Part shown: positions 1 to 8,025 of the stretch, one piece after another | How positions within the stretch are numbered: the stretch's first letter is position 1 | Layout of the letters: each line of letters opens with the position of its first letter | NCBI RefSeq assembly: GCF_008326305.1 | Contig: NZ_BIXY01000047.1 | Location: 1-54,626 of the forward strand | DNA length: 54,626 nt | Source of the DNA: Dictyobacter arantiisoli | GTDB taxonomy: Bacteria > Chloroflexota > Ktedonobacteria > Ktedonobacterales > Ktedonobacteraceae | Direction of reading: 5' to 3' | Program-made: the position numbers and the translations under genes | Notes under the pieces: model-generated | Database searches by the model: none | Told to the model about the DNA's origin: nothing | What the model saw: only the letters and a program-made list of their open reading frames with translations

Positions 1-65
1 AAAATCTCCTTTACTACTTTTGCCTTAAATTCTGCCGTGTGTTGTTTTCTTTTTTGCTTTTCCAT
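1..65 (-). CDS. IS3-family transposase OrfA, N-terminal 21 residues only
   Basis: The minus-strand ATG is at 65-63 and the frame runs off the window edge. The visible peptide begins MEKQKRKQHTAEFKAKVV. This matches the opening of the helix-turn-helix OrfA of IS3-family elements, which bind the terminal repeats and are fused to the OrfB integrase by programmed frameshifting. The family is clear from this basic opening and the TAEFKAKVV motif. The subgroup (IS3, IS150 and so on) cannot be decided from 21 residues. No strong ribosome binding site is visible upstream. Confidence 0.65.
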   Translation of the reverse strand, partial: MEKQKRKQHTAEFKAKVVKEI

Positions 66-118
66 GAATCAATTTTATCTTACGAGCCAACTTTTTTCTG
101 TCTGAATTTCTAGGGGCA
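1..118 (-). mobile_element. Left part of an IS3-family insertion sequence (partial)
   Basis: The segment carries the start of an orfA-type transposase on the minus strand. It ends at 118 with the outward-facing terminus TGCCCCTAGAAATTCAGAC, read on the minus strand. IS3-family elements characteristically begin with TG. The sequence beyond 118 reads directly into an integrase frame without a start codon, so the element appears to have inserted into that gene. The rest of the element lies outside the window, so the second terminus and the target duplication cannot be checked. Confidence 0.7.
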
Positions 119-815
119 TTATACTGCTCCTCGAGCTCAAAGGACTGAGATGAAATACATCACACACGAACAAGCGATGCAGTTGTTGGAAGCAGCCAAA
201 GGATATCGAATTGAAAACATCATTTTACTTGCAGTTTCTTTAGGATTAAGAAGGGGAGAAATCCTCGGTTTACATTGGGATGATATTGATTTTGCCCAGG
301 GTAAACTCTCTATCAGAAGAACAGTTTCGTACATTCCACCTCAAGATGGAGCGCAACATGTGTATCTTGAAACTGATCCAAAGACGGCTACCAGCAAACG
401 CATAATTATTCTCCCAACCTTTATTCAAGAGGCACTGAAAACACATCGGTCATTACAATTACAGGAGCGCTTAAAAGCAGGCAAAGCCTGGGAACAAAAT
501 CATCTGGTATTCTGTAGTACTCTGGGAAAACATGTGAAACCATCTTCTCTAAGAAATCAATTTAAATGTGCGCTGGAGAAGGCAAATTTACCAGATATGC
601 GCTTCCATGATTTACGCCATTCGGCAGCCACCATTTTGTTATCAATGGGAGTGAACATCAAGGTGATTCAAGAGCTTCTGGGTCATGCGAATATCAGTAT
701 TACGTTGGATATCTATTCACATGTGACACCCGATATGCAACGTGACGCGATGAAAGATCTCGACCGGCAGTATCAAATGGCTCAGAAAGGAGACACACTT
801 CTCACATCTGTCTAG
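119..815 (+). pseudogene. Tyrosine recombinase/phage-type integrase, catalytic domain only
   Basis: From the ATG at 150 the frame gives 221 residues comprising a C-terminal catalytic domain. It has Arg34 in GLRRGE, the HDLRH box (His153, Arg156), His179 in LGHANIS and the nucleophile Tyr189 in DIYSH. Full-length relatives are about 370-400 residues with an N-terminal SAM-like core-binding domain, which is missing here. The frame stays open upstream of 150 back to about 114, where family-like linker residues (APRAQRTE) join the end of an IS3-type element. The N-terminal half was therefore probably displaced by that insertion, with the ATG at 150 merely internal. All catalytic residues remain, but without the core-binding domain function is unlikely. 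A second integrase remnant lies at the other end of the window. Confidence 0.75.
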
Positions 816-1241
816 CCGTAAAGCTAGCTACAGCACTGGTTTGTTCAAAAAATTTTGACATCCAATTTGACATCCAATTTACTCGAACAGGGCGGTTTAA
901 GCCGCATCATGACGGGTCGGTATGAAGGCACTTTTGAGCTCAAATGTCCAGAAAAGACATCCTCTCCGCTCCCCTCGTTGAAGCGAAAATGGTAAGACTG
1001 GTATAAGACAGGTACATACACGGTCTTTTCTCAGCTGGAAAATACCATAACCTCTCATGGCGTTCCCTGAAAATGGTCCTTTTCCTCCTCTTTCCGTCGG
1101 TAGCTCCTTTGATTATGTACTACGGGTACACACAATTTCCTCTTTTGTGACGGAAGGTAGGTAGGAGATGGCAGAAAGATCGAGCACGTATACTCAGTTT
1201 CATCAGAGGCCAATAACACCCATATTTTGGAGGATGTCTAG
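816..1241. other. Intergenic region with a short direct repeat
   Basis: No convincing gene is seen. A 13-bp direct repeat, TGACATCCAATTT, occurs twice in tandem at about 856-881, just after the integrase stop. Such repeats next to integrase genes can be binding sites or insertion scars, but nothing else supports an att core here. The last 40 bases hold the leader of the sigma factor gene, including its GGAGGA ribosome binding site. Confidence 0.4.
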
Positions 1242-2288
1242 ATGAAACAGATGATGGTTATCGACGCAGCAAATACAAAAAATACAGCAGATATGTCCGA
1301 TGCACAATCCTCTTCTACTACTACGATGCGTATCGAGGCAGATCCAGAGACACTGAGCTTGAATGATTCGTCACGCTTCTATCGCTATGAAATTGGTCAG
1401 GTCGATTTGCTTTCTTCTGAAGAGGTGAAGGGACTGGCAGAACGCATTGAGAAGGCCCGCGCCTTTACGGGAAAGCGACAACGCGGCCTGCCACGCCTTC
1501 CGCAGACATCCCGAGAAAGTGAATCTTCTTACGAGGTGCGCGAGGTACGCGATGCTTCAGAGGCGAAAAGGCAGTTGATTGAGGCAAATCTTCGTCTGGT
1601 GATGCATCTCGCACGCAGGTATAAGGGTTTCGGCGTCGACCTGATGGACCTCGTCCAGGAGGGGAATATTGGGTTGATGCATGCTGTGGAGAAGTTTGAT
1701 TACAGGAAGGGATATCGCTTTAGTACGTATGCGACCTGGTGGATTCGACAGTATATTACCCGTGCTCTGGTCGAACAGGCCCATATGATCCGCGTTCCTC
1801 TCTATAAGGTAGAGGAAATTAAGCGGCTGGGTCGCGTGCGTCGTCGCATTCAACAGGAACAGGGGCAGCAAAACGAGCCGACCCTGGAAGAGTTGGCTCT
1901 ACAGATGGAGGTGAGCGTTCAGCAGGTAATCTCTCTGCTGTCTACGCATCAGGAGACGGTAAGCCTGGATATGCCACGCAAAGGGGGCGATGATGAAATC
2001 ACGTTGAGCGATCTTTTGGAAGATGATCCAATGTATTCGCCAGAACGTATCGTCATCTCTGAAACCTTAAAAGAGCATATTCATGATCTACTCAATGCGT
2101 TGTCACAGCGTGAGAGACGGGTAATACAGCTACGCTACGGCCTGGATGGGCTGGGTGAACATAGTTTATCGGAGACAGGTAAAAAGTTGGGCCTGAGCCA
2201 CGAGGCGGTTCGCCAGGTGGAGTTTCGCGCGCTACGCAAACTCGATCCGCCCAGCCGCAACAAACGGCTACAGGACTTTTTGGGGTGA
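1242..2288 (+). CDS. RNA polymerase sigma-70 family factor (RpoD/SigA-like group)
   Basis: This 348-residue sigma factor resembles primary and group 2 sigma factors and would direct core RNA polymerase to -10/-35 promoters. Region 2 (about residues 115-185) contains IEANLRLVMHLARRYKGFG, the core-binding DLVQEGNIGLMHAVEKFDY and the -10 recognition segment RFSTYATWWIRQYITRAL. Region 3 follows, and region 4 (about 290-345) has a helix-turn-helix around LSETGKKLGLSHEAVRQVE. Region 1.1 is absent and the first 40 residues are low complexity, which fits an accessory rather than the housekeeping factor. The ATG follows TTTTGGAGGATGTCTAG, a strong ribosome binding site. A rho-independent terminator lies 100 bp downstream, so the gene is probably monocistronic. 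Confidence 0.9.
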   Translation: MKQMMVIDAANTKNTADMSDAQSSSTTTMRIEADPETLSLNDSSRFYRYEIGQVDLLSSEEVKGLAERIEKARAFTGKRQRGLPRLPQTSRESESSYEVREVRDASEAKRQLIEANLRLVMHLARRYKGFGVDLMDLVQEGNIGLMHAVEKFDYRKGYRFSTYATWWIRQYITRALVEQAHMIRVPLYKVEEIKRLGRVRRRIQQEQGQQNEPTLEELALQMEVSVQQVISLLSTHQETVSLDMPRKGGDDEITLSDLLEDDPMYSPERIVISETLKEHIHDLLNALSQRERRVIQLRYGLDGLGEHSLSETGKKLGLSHEAVRQVEFRALRKLDPPSRNKRLQDFLG

Positions 2289-2389
2289 TGCCATTGAGCC
2301 ATTTCGATGATGAGGAGCAGGATCGCGGCTAAGATGGGCCGTATCCAGCAGGCATGTAGCTTCTTTCTATATGCCGTATAGATGACACA

Positions 2390-2440
2390 GATTGAGCCAT
2401 ACAGGCGCCTGCCAAGCGCTTTCGGCTCAATCATTTTTTT
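2390..2440 (+). terminator. Rho-independent terminator after the sigma factor gene
   Basis: The 9-bp perfect arms GATTGAGCC (2390-2398) and GGCTCAATC (2424-2432) enclose a 25-base loop. A run of seven T residues (2434-2440) follows immediately. The polarity matches transcription of the sigma factor on the plus strand. Confidence 0.8.
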
Positions 2441-2461
2441 GCCCGCGCCAATTTTTATTTA

Positions 2462-2548
2462 AGATGCCTGATGAGTAGCTCCACCTGCGACCATTAGTCA
2501 GCTGCGTTCCTTGCCAGGGAACTCCACCTTGTACTTATTCAGGCATCT
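2462..2548. other. Structured intergenic element of unknown type
   Basis: A 10-bp perfect outer stem, AGATGCCTGA (2462-2471) with TCAGGCATCT (2539-2548), encloses 67 bases. Inside are a smaller hairpin (GTTCC with GGAAC) and an imperfect GCGAC/GTCAGC pairing. No T tract follows on either strand, so a simple terminator is unlikely. It lies between the convergent sigma factor and glycosidase genes. It could be a structured RNA, a protein-binding dyad or a repeat. I do not recognise a known riboswitch. Confidence 0.35.
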
Positions 2549-2665
2549 CTCGATGATGAGCACTTTTAGTCTACCATAGACATACAGCAAAGGTGAATGA
2601 AGAAAGTATTAAAGATTCTTTCCACAGAATAGTATGCACATCTCGAGGAGAGGATATTACTCTGT

Positions 2666-4516
2666 CTATCCAAGCAGCTTCCCATTGAGGGCACGATCCA
2701 GATTGTAGCAGGCGCTGATCAGGGCAAGATGGGTAAAAGCCTGAGGGAAATTTCCCAGAGCTTCACCGGTGGGACGAAATTCTTCAGCAAAAAGGCCAAC
2801 ATGATTGGCGTAACTTAAGATTTTCTCCAGAGTAAGACGGGCTTCCGATAGACGACCAGCACGTGCCAGGGTCTCAACCAGCCAGAAACTACAAGGAGTA
2901 AAAGTTCCCTCTTCTCCTTGTAAACCATCAAAAGCGGCTTTATCCGGAATATAGCGATAGACATGCGAATCGCTGGTCAACTCACTGAGAATGCGATCCA
3001 CTGTACTCAGCATTTTTGGATCGGTGGGGCCGCAGAATTTGGTTAAGACCATGAGGAGCGAGCTGGCATCAATGGCCTCACTTCCATAATACTGGACGAA
3101 ACTCTTTTTTTCGGCATTCCAACCATGCTGCATCACATCGCGATAGATAGCAGCACTGGAGTTGGTCCAATCCCCAAAGGGCGCGGGCAGGCCACGATGG
3201 CGGGCGATACGCAATGCCCGGTCAAAAGCAACCCAGCTCATCACACGCGAATGGACAAAGTTTTTCGGTCCTCCGCGCACCTCCCAGATACCCTCATCCG
3301 GATCATTCCAATGGCGATCCAGCCACTGTAGCAAAACAGAGAGCTGTTCCCAGAGATCATAGGAGATATCCTGATGACGATTAAAGATATACACAGAATC
3401 CATCAGTTCACCATAGACATCCAATTGTTTCTGTCGGTATGCGCCGTTGCCGATGCGCACTGGTGAACTCTTACGATATCCTTCGAGATGATCAAGCGTC
3501 AGCTCAGGAAGCTCACGCGCACCCATAATGGTATACATAGGTTGCAATGGACCATTAGCATGTATTTCATGGCAAATCTTTTCCAACCAGCTCATAAAGG
3601 CTTCAGCTTCATCGGTAAATCCTAGCGTCAACAAACCATACAGGGTAAAAGCCGCATCGCGCAGCCAGGTATAGCGATAGTCCCAGTTGCGTTGTCCACC
3701 AATACTTTCCGGGAGACTGGTCGTAGCCGCAGCGACAATCGCGCCAGTCGGGGCATAGGTTAACAGCTTCAAAACCAGGGCCGAGCGCTGGACCATCTCG
3801 CGCCAGCGGCCTTGATAGGTACAGTGCGACATCCATGTTTGCCAATACTGCATCGTCTGTTGAAAATCATGCTCGAAGTGCCGTTCATTCATCGGCTCAA
3901 GGCGGATATTATTATCGACAGTACATTCCAACGCAAAAAATGCCCGCTGCCCAGTTTGAAGCGTAAAATGCGAACACACCCCTCTTTCTCCATCCTCTTC
4001 TAGCGGCTCCCGTGTTGCCAGACCAAGGAATAAATCATGGCTGCGAAAGATCGCGCCCCGCTGATGACAGAGCTGCACCTGATGCTCATCGCGTGCATAG
4101 TTGAAAGCCGGGCGACAGATCATTTCAAAAGGTAATGTGCCGCACACCACCTTGACCATACGAATCAAATGATGGAGATGTTTGAATTCCAGGGTTTGGT
4201 TGACCGGCATAAAATCAGTCACTTCCGCGACACCAGCTCTGGTAAGAAAGCGCGTTACCAGGATATTTGTTTCAGGATAATAGATCTGACGAGTGCGAAT
4301 AGGATCATCTGCAGTTGCAGCTAGATCGGGCGCGATACGAAAAAAACCGCCCTTTTGCGCGTCTAATAATGCTCCAAAGACACTGGGAGCATCAAAACGT
4401 GGAATACAACACCAATCAATTGAGCCATTTTTGCCCACTAATGCCACCGTATGGAGATCGCCAATAATCCCATAATCTTCAATCGGCTGATAATCGTTCG
4501 CTCGCAGTTCTTCCAT
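2666..4516 (-). CDS. Glycoside hydrolase family 15 protein (glucoamylase/trehalase-like)
   Basis: This 616-residue cytosolic-looking protein has no signal peptide and the full architecture of bacterial GH15 enzymes. The N-terminal beta-sandwich begins with IEDYGIIGDLHTVALVGKNG and SIDWCCIPRFDAPSVF. The (alpha/alpha)6 barrel has GGQRNWDYRYTWLRDAAFT around residues 273-291, and the C-terminal segment EEFRPTGEALGNFPQAFTH carries the region of the catalytic base. Family members hydrolyse alpha-1,4 or alpha-1,6 glucans or trehalose to beta-glucose by inversion. The substrate cannot be chosen from sequence alone. Length is typical for the family. It is transcribed convergently with the sigma factor gene and is separated by 600 bp from the divergent ATPase operon, so it appears to be a single-gene unit. 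Confidence 0.9.
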   Translation of the reverse strand: MEELRANDYQPIEDYGIIGDLHTVALVGKNGSIDWCCIPRFDAPSVFGALLDAQKGGFFRIAPDLAATADDPIRTRQIYYPETNILVTRFLTRAGVAEVTDFMPVNQTLEFKHLHHLIRMVKVVCGTLPFEMICRPAFNYARDEHQVQLCHQRGAIFRSHDLFLGLATREPLEEDGERGVCSHFTLQTGQRAFFALECTVDNNIRLEPMNERHFEHDFQQTMQYWQTWMSHCTYQGRWREMVQRSALVLKLLTYAPTGAIVAAATTSLPESIGGQRNWDYRYTWLRDAAFTLYGLLTLGFTDEAEAFMSWLEKICHEIHANGPLQPMYTIMGARELPELTLDHLEGYRKSSPVRIGNGAYRQKQLDVYGELMDSVYIFNRHQDISYDLWEQLSVLLQWLDRHWNDPDEGIWEVRGGPKNFVHSRVMSWVAFDRALRIARHRGLPAPFGDWTNSSAAIYRDVMQHGWNAEKKSFVQYYGSEAIDASSLLMVLTKFCGPTDPKMLSTVDRILSELTSDSHVYRYIPDKAAFDGLQGEEGTFTPCSFWLVETLARAGRLSEARLTLEKILSYANHVGLFAEEFRPTGEALGNFPQAFTHLALISACYNLDRALNGKLLG

Positions 4517-4952
4517 TATGTTACCCTATCTTAAGAATTCAACACACGCTCATCAACAGTCATAGCACGTATAGAGTAGCGTCGAAAGTAACATGCGATA
4601 TCCCAAATTTTGAAACGGGCTCTCCGTCATTGCGGGTGAAAGCGGGGTGCAGGGGCGGCAACCCATGACGGAGCGCGAGGTGTCCTCGCAAACTCCCCCT
4701 CCTCTCAATCCTCCGGAAGGATAGAGAGCCTTGAAACGTCATGCATCGTGGACACACACGCCTGATAAGGTATAGGAAAAATAGTAACATATAATTAGTA
4801 GCTATTCCACAATCTATCTTGTATAATTTTCTGGTGAAGCAAATCAGACAAAAAAGATCCCTTCCATTGTATGTAGGACCATAGCCTACTGCCAGAGTAA
4901 TCATTTATTGGCGGATAGAAGCATTTATATATTGCTATATATGGAGTTGTAG
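4517..4952. repeat. Intergenic region with a GC-rich palindromic repeat
   Basis: The region separates the divergent glycosidase gene and the ATPase-CHAT operon. A stem of CTCCGTCAT (4622-4630) and ATGACGGAG (4665-4673) encloses a G-rich loop containing GGGGTGCAGGGGCGGCAA. That loop is close in wording to the repeats at 39180-39590, so it is probably a copy of a dispersed intergenic family. The remaining bases, especially 4770-4950, are AT-rich and must hold the operon promoter. No reading frame here looks genuine. Confidence 0.5.
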
Positions 4953-5126
4953 ATGCCATTTGTACAAGATACTGTTCAAAATGAAGTGGGCAAAAATAGT
5001 ATGCTAAAGATTGAAGTCACAAGTGCTTCGAACACCGATGGCTGGAACGATACGCGCTCCCTGACAGGGCAAGCTGAGGAGGCCATTACAAAGGTGATAT
5101 TGAAATGGGGAAGCAAGAATGGATAA
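4953..5126 (+). CDS. Small protein opening the ATPase-CHAT operon (57 aa, unknown)
   Basis: The ATG at 4953 follows TATATGGAGTTGTAG, a reasonable ribosome binding site. The 57-residue frame overlaps the start of the AAA+ gene, whose ATG is at 5119, by 8 bases. This is the same type of overlap that links the rest of the operon. The peptide starts MPFVQDTVQNEVGKNSML and ends EEAITKVILKWGSKNG. It has no membrane segment and no motif I recognise. Position and coupling suggest a real small subunit or regulatory partner of the ATPase. Alternatively it is only a translated leader that couples translation. Confidence 0.45.
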   Translation: MPFVQDTVQNEVGKNSMLKIEVTSASNTDGWNDTRSLTGQAEEAITKVILKWGSKNG

Positions 5127-6108
5127 GAGTAGCGACAACATACTGCGAACCATTCTTCCTTATACTGAAATCGTTGAACAGAGAGAGCTGAAGATGGCAT
5201 TGGAGCTGGCTTATATTGCTCCACGCATAGGTGGTGTGCTGATCAGTGGACAGCGCGGGACCGCTAAATCGACGACGGTACGCGCCTTCGCGAGCATGAT
5301 GTATGACAAATTGCCCGTCACTATTCCGATTAATGCCACTGAGGATCGCGTTGTTGGGGGCTGGAAAATTTATAAGCTGATGGAAGAGAGCAAGCTTGAG
5401 AAACAAGCAGGATTGATCGAGGAAGCAGATGGTTCAATGCTTTATATCGATGAAGTAAACTTGCTCGATGATCATATTATTAACATTCTCCTCGATGTGA
5501 CCTCCACAGGGAAACTAATCATACAGCGCGAAGGACGTCAGGACGGCCGGGATGTGCACATGATATTAGTTGGGACGATGAATCCTGAAGAGGGTAATTT
5601 ACGGCCCCAACTGCTCGATCGTTTTGGCTTGATGGTGCAAATTACATCACTCACCGGTCGTGATACACGACGAGATATCCTCAAGACGGTACTTGCTTTT
5701 GATCGGGCGCTCCTGGAGGAAGAGCAAAACGGGACGTCACGTTATTTGGAAAACGCCCATAAAAATGCTCAGGATTACAAAGCGTTCCTCAAAGAGGCAA
5801 GAGACAGACTGCCACAGGTGACCATCCCCGAGGAGATTATCGATATTTGCGCGATGCTGACCGAGAAGTTGGAGGTTGTCGGTCATCGAGCTGACTATCT
5901 CCTGGCGGTAGCTGCCCAGGCCCATGCCGCACGCGAGAGGCACATGACGACTACCAGAGAGGATGTCCTGAAGGTGGCTGAATTGGTCCTTCGTCATCGT
6001 ATCGCGAATAGTGATCAGCTCGATAGTGCAGCATGGAATGAGGAACACCGAAAAAGTATAGTAGAGATAGTAGGACAAGTTGAACACATTGAGCACGCTT
6101 CAAAATAA
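5119..6108 (+). CDS. AAA+ ATPase, magnesium-chelatase ChlI/MoxR-like
   Basis: This 329-residue AAA+ ATPase has Walker A GQRGTAKST (residues 44-52), Walker B LYIDEVN near 108-114, sensor 1 around VGTMNPEEGNLRPQLLDRF and a C-terminal lid helical domain. The wording is of the BchI/ChlI type, in which an ATPase ring works with a vWA-bearing ChlD partner to remodel a third protein. The next gene encodes exactly such a ChlD-like partner and overlaps by 29 bases. No ChlH-like large chelatase subunit or other tetrapyrrole gene is present, and a CHAT protease follows, so a role in magnesium insertion is unlikely. I infer a regulatory ATPase controlling the downstream effector, as in MoxR-vWA conflict systems. 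Confidence 0.85.
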   Translation: MDKSSDNILRTILPYTEIVEQRELKMALELAYIAPRIGGVLISGQRGTAKSTTVRAFASMMYDKLPVTIPINATEDRVVGGWKIYKLMEESKLEKQAGLIEEADGSMLYIDEVNLLDDHIINILLDVTSTGKLIIQREGRQDGRDVHMILVGTMNPEEGNLRPQLLDRFGLMVQITSLTGRDTRRDILKTVLAFDRALLEEEQNGTSRYLENAHKNAQDYKAFLKEARDRLPQVTIPEEIIDICAMLTEKLEVVGHRADYLLAVAAQAHAARERHMTTTREDVLKVAELVLRHRIANSDQLDSAAWNEEHRKSIVEIVGQVEHIEHASK

Positions 6109-8023
6109 TCCACTATTGATGGCTCTGGCAAGCGCTGTGCTGAATCCTAACTTGCGTACTCTACTTATTTATGACGCACCTTATGATGGACTACGACAGA
6201 TTGCCAGTTATCTCGATGCTATTATCAGATCGCTAGAGCATGAGAGGAAGATAGTCACGACCCAGCTCGGTTCGACAGAGCACGATGATACGCTGTGGGG
6301 ATATATTCCCTTACCCGCAAGGGGTAAAGATGCTCAGCAGCAGATAGAATTTAAGCCACTTCTTTTCTCGCAACAACAAAGCGCAGCGCATCAACAACTC
6401 CTGCTGATTCCCAATCTGGCGCAGATAAGTCTGGCGGTTGCCCGCGCTGGCATTATGCTAATGGGAACAAATGTGGCACATCTTGAGCGCAACGAACAGA
6501 GCGAGAGATGGCAGCCTCAACAATATTGGATCGCCGCTTGCGCACAGGATGCTATTGGCTCGGTATCCTCACATCTCGTGGATCGTTTTGTGCTGCGCTT
6601 ACGCTGGAATGATGCATCCTTTGCGACTGATCATCAGACACACATACAGTATCTACAACAGCGCCTGGCCCACAATCCCAGTGCCACAGATTTATCCCCT
6701 GCCGACCTCGCGCAAATTCAGGCCGTCGTCAAACTCATCAAAGAAGCACAACAACATCATCCCCAGGCAACGCCAGAAATGATGGAATCTTTACTCGACT
6801 ATTTCGCGGAGGAGATTCCGGCCGCGCGACTCTTTCATCGCCATGAAATAACTCTGGCGCGCTATGCCGTAACGGTAGCACAAATCGCCGGTGCGGATAG
6901 CGTCGATGAACAACATATTGCTGATGCGGCACGGCTCATGGGTATCAGCAAACCGGAACTTGAAGATGACGATACCAGCGAGCCAGCCATCAAGCAAGAG
7001 AGTAGCACTCCTGCCAAAAAGCCTGAAGCAACGGGAGAGAACAAATCGAATTCAGCAATTCAGGAGCCAGGAGCAACACAGGCCACACGCGAGAAGAAAG
7101 AGCAAGTGAGCGCTGAAGTACAGGAGACAATCATAACACCACTCCTACAAAGTGTGCTTGCGCCGGAAAATCCCTATCTGGAGGAGAGCGCGCCAATACT
7201 GCATGAAGAGGATGCTCTTCGGCTTCCATGGCGTCACTCTCCATTGGGTAGAGCTGACCATGGGGAGATTGTTGGGATAGAACAGGGAGCTTCGGTACAC
7301 GATATCGCGATCATCAGCACGCTACTGCATGCAGCCCTCTTCAGCAAGCAACGGCAGTCTAAGGACGAGGCAACAGAAAATACAACCGGCATACGCATAC
7401 GCATCACGCCGGAAGATCTCCACCATTATCGGCGCGCCCCCGCTCCCGAACAGATGCTACTACTCCTGCTCGACTATACCAGCCTCAAGCGCTGTAACTG
7501 GCAAGAGGCCCTGCTACCATATTTAAGTTGGGCTTATACCAGACGTGCCAGTATCAGCATCGTTAAAGTTGGTGCGCAGGATGCCCATGATGAATTACAA
7601 GCCGAAGTTGTCAACACCAGAAACGTGCTAGCTCCGCTGCTTGATCGTACATTAGAGGCAAGCACAGGGAGAGCAACGCCGCTTGCGCATGGTATGCAGC
7701 TCGCATTGCAGACAGTACAGCGCAATCTGCAACATGGCAGAAATACAGTCCAACATGTACAGCTAATCGTGATCAGCGATGGACGTGGCAATATCCCATT
7801 GCAGGCCAGCATCAACAAGCGTGTAAGCACGCCAGTAACAAGAGAAGGTATCGCAGATGCCTTGAAAATCGCGCAAGAGATACGCGCACTAAAACACATC
7901 GAAAGCGTCCTGCTAAATCCCCAACCAACTCACTATGCACACCTGCCCATAGCATTAGCAGACGCGCTTGGGGCGACCATTATGCCGATTCCCCCATACA
8001 CAGTAGAAATAGAGGTATCATAA
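6080..8023 (+). CDS. ChlD-like protein: degenerate AAA domain plus von Willebrand factor A domain
   Basis: This 647-residue partner of the ChlI-like ATPase has an N-terminal AAA-type region (about 1-290) without a Walker A motif and a charged linker (about 295-360). The C-terminal vWA domain lies at about 445-645. In the metal-site motifs, the first loop is LLLDYTSLKR, where the usual DxSxS serines are Thr and Leu. The threonine loop RATPLAHGM and the acidic loop VISDGRGN, the latter very like ChlD, are kept. Metal binding may therefore be weakened. The annotated start is a TTG preceded by GTAGGAC and overlapping the upstream gene. An ATG at about 6118 is a possible alternative. The stop at 8023 is two bases before the next start, so the genes are co-translated. 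Confidence 0.75.
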   Translation: MNTLSTLQNNPLLMALASAVLNPNLRTLLIYDAPYDGLRQIASYLDAIIRSLEHERKIVTTQLGSTEHDDTLWGYIPLPARGKDAQQQIEFKPLLFSQQQSAAHQQLLLIPNLAQISLAVARAGIMLMGTNVAHLERNEQSERWQPQQYWIAACAQDAIGSVSSHLVDRFVLRLRWNDASFATDHQTHIQYLQQRLAHNPSATDLSPADLAQIQAVVKLIKEAQQHHPQATPEMMESLLDYFAEEIPAARLFHRHEITLARYAVTVAQIAGADSVDEQHIADAARLMGISKPELEDDDTSEPAIKQESSTPAKKPEATGENKSNSAIQEPGATQATREKKEQVSAEVQETIITPLLQSVLAPENPYLEESAPILHEEDALRLPWRHSPLGRADHGEIVGIEQGASVHDIAIISTLLHAALFSKQRQSKDEATENTTGIRIRITPEDLHHYRRAPAPEQMLLLLLDYTSLKRCNWQEALLPYLSWAYTRRASISIVKVGAQDAHDELQAEVVNTRNVLAPLLDRTLEASTGRATPLAHGMQLALQTVQRNLQHGRNTVQHVQLIVISDGRGNIPLQASINKRVSTPVTREGIADALKIAQEIRALKHIESVLLNPQPTHYAHLPIALADALGATIMPIPPYTVEIEVS

Positions 8024-8025
8024 TA

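Noticed and set aside
856-881. Attachment site next to the integrase remnant
   Set aside because: Only a 13-bp local tandem repeat is seen. There is no matching core at the other end and no tRNA gene.
5119-8023. True magnesium chelatase subunits for chlorophyll synthesis
   Set aside because: No ChlH-type subunit or tetrapyrrole gene is present, the vWA metal motif is altered, and the genes are co-translated with a CHAT protease.
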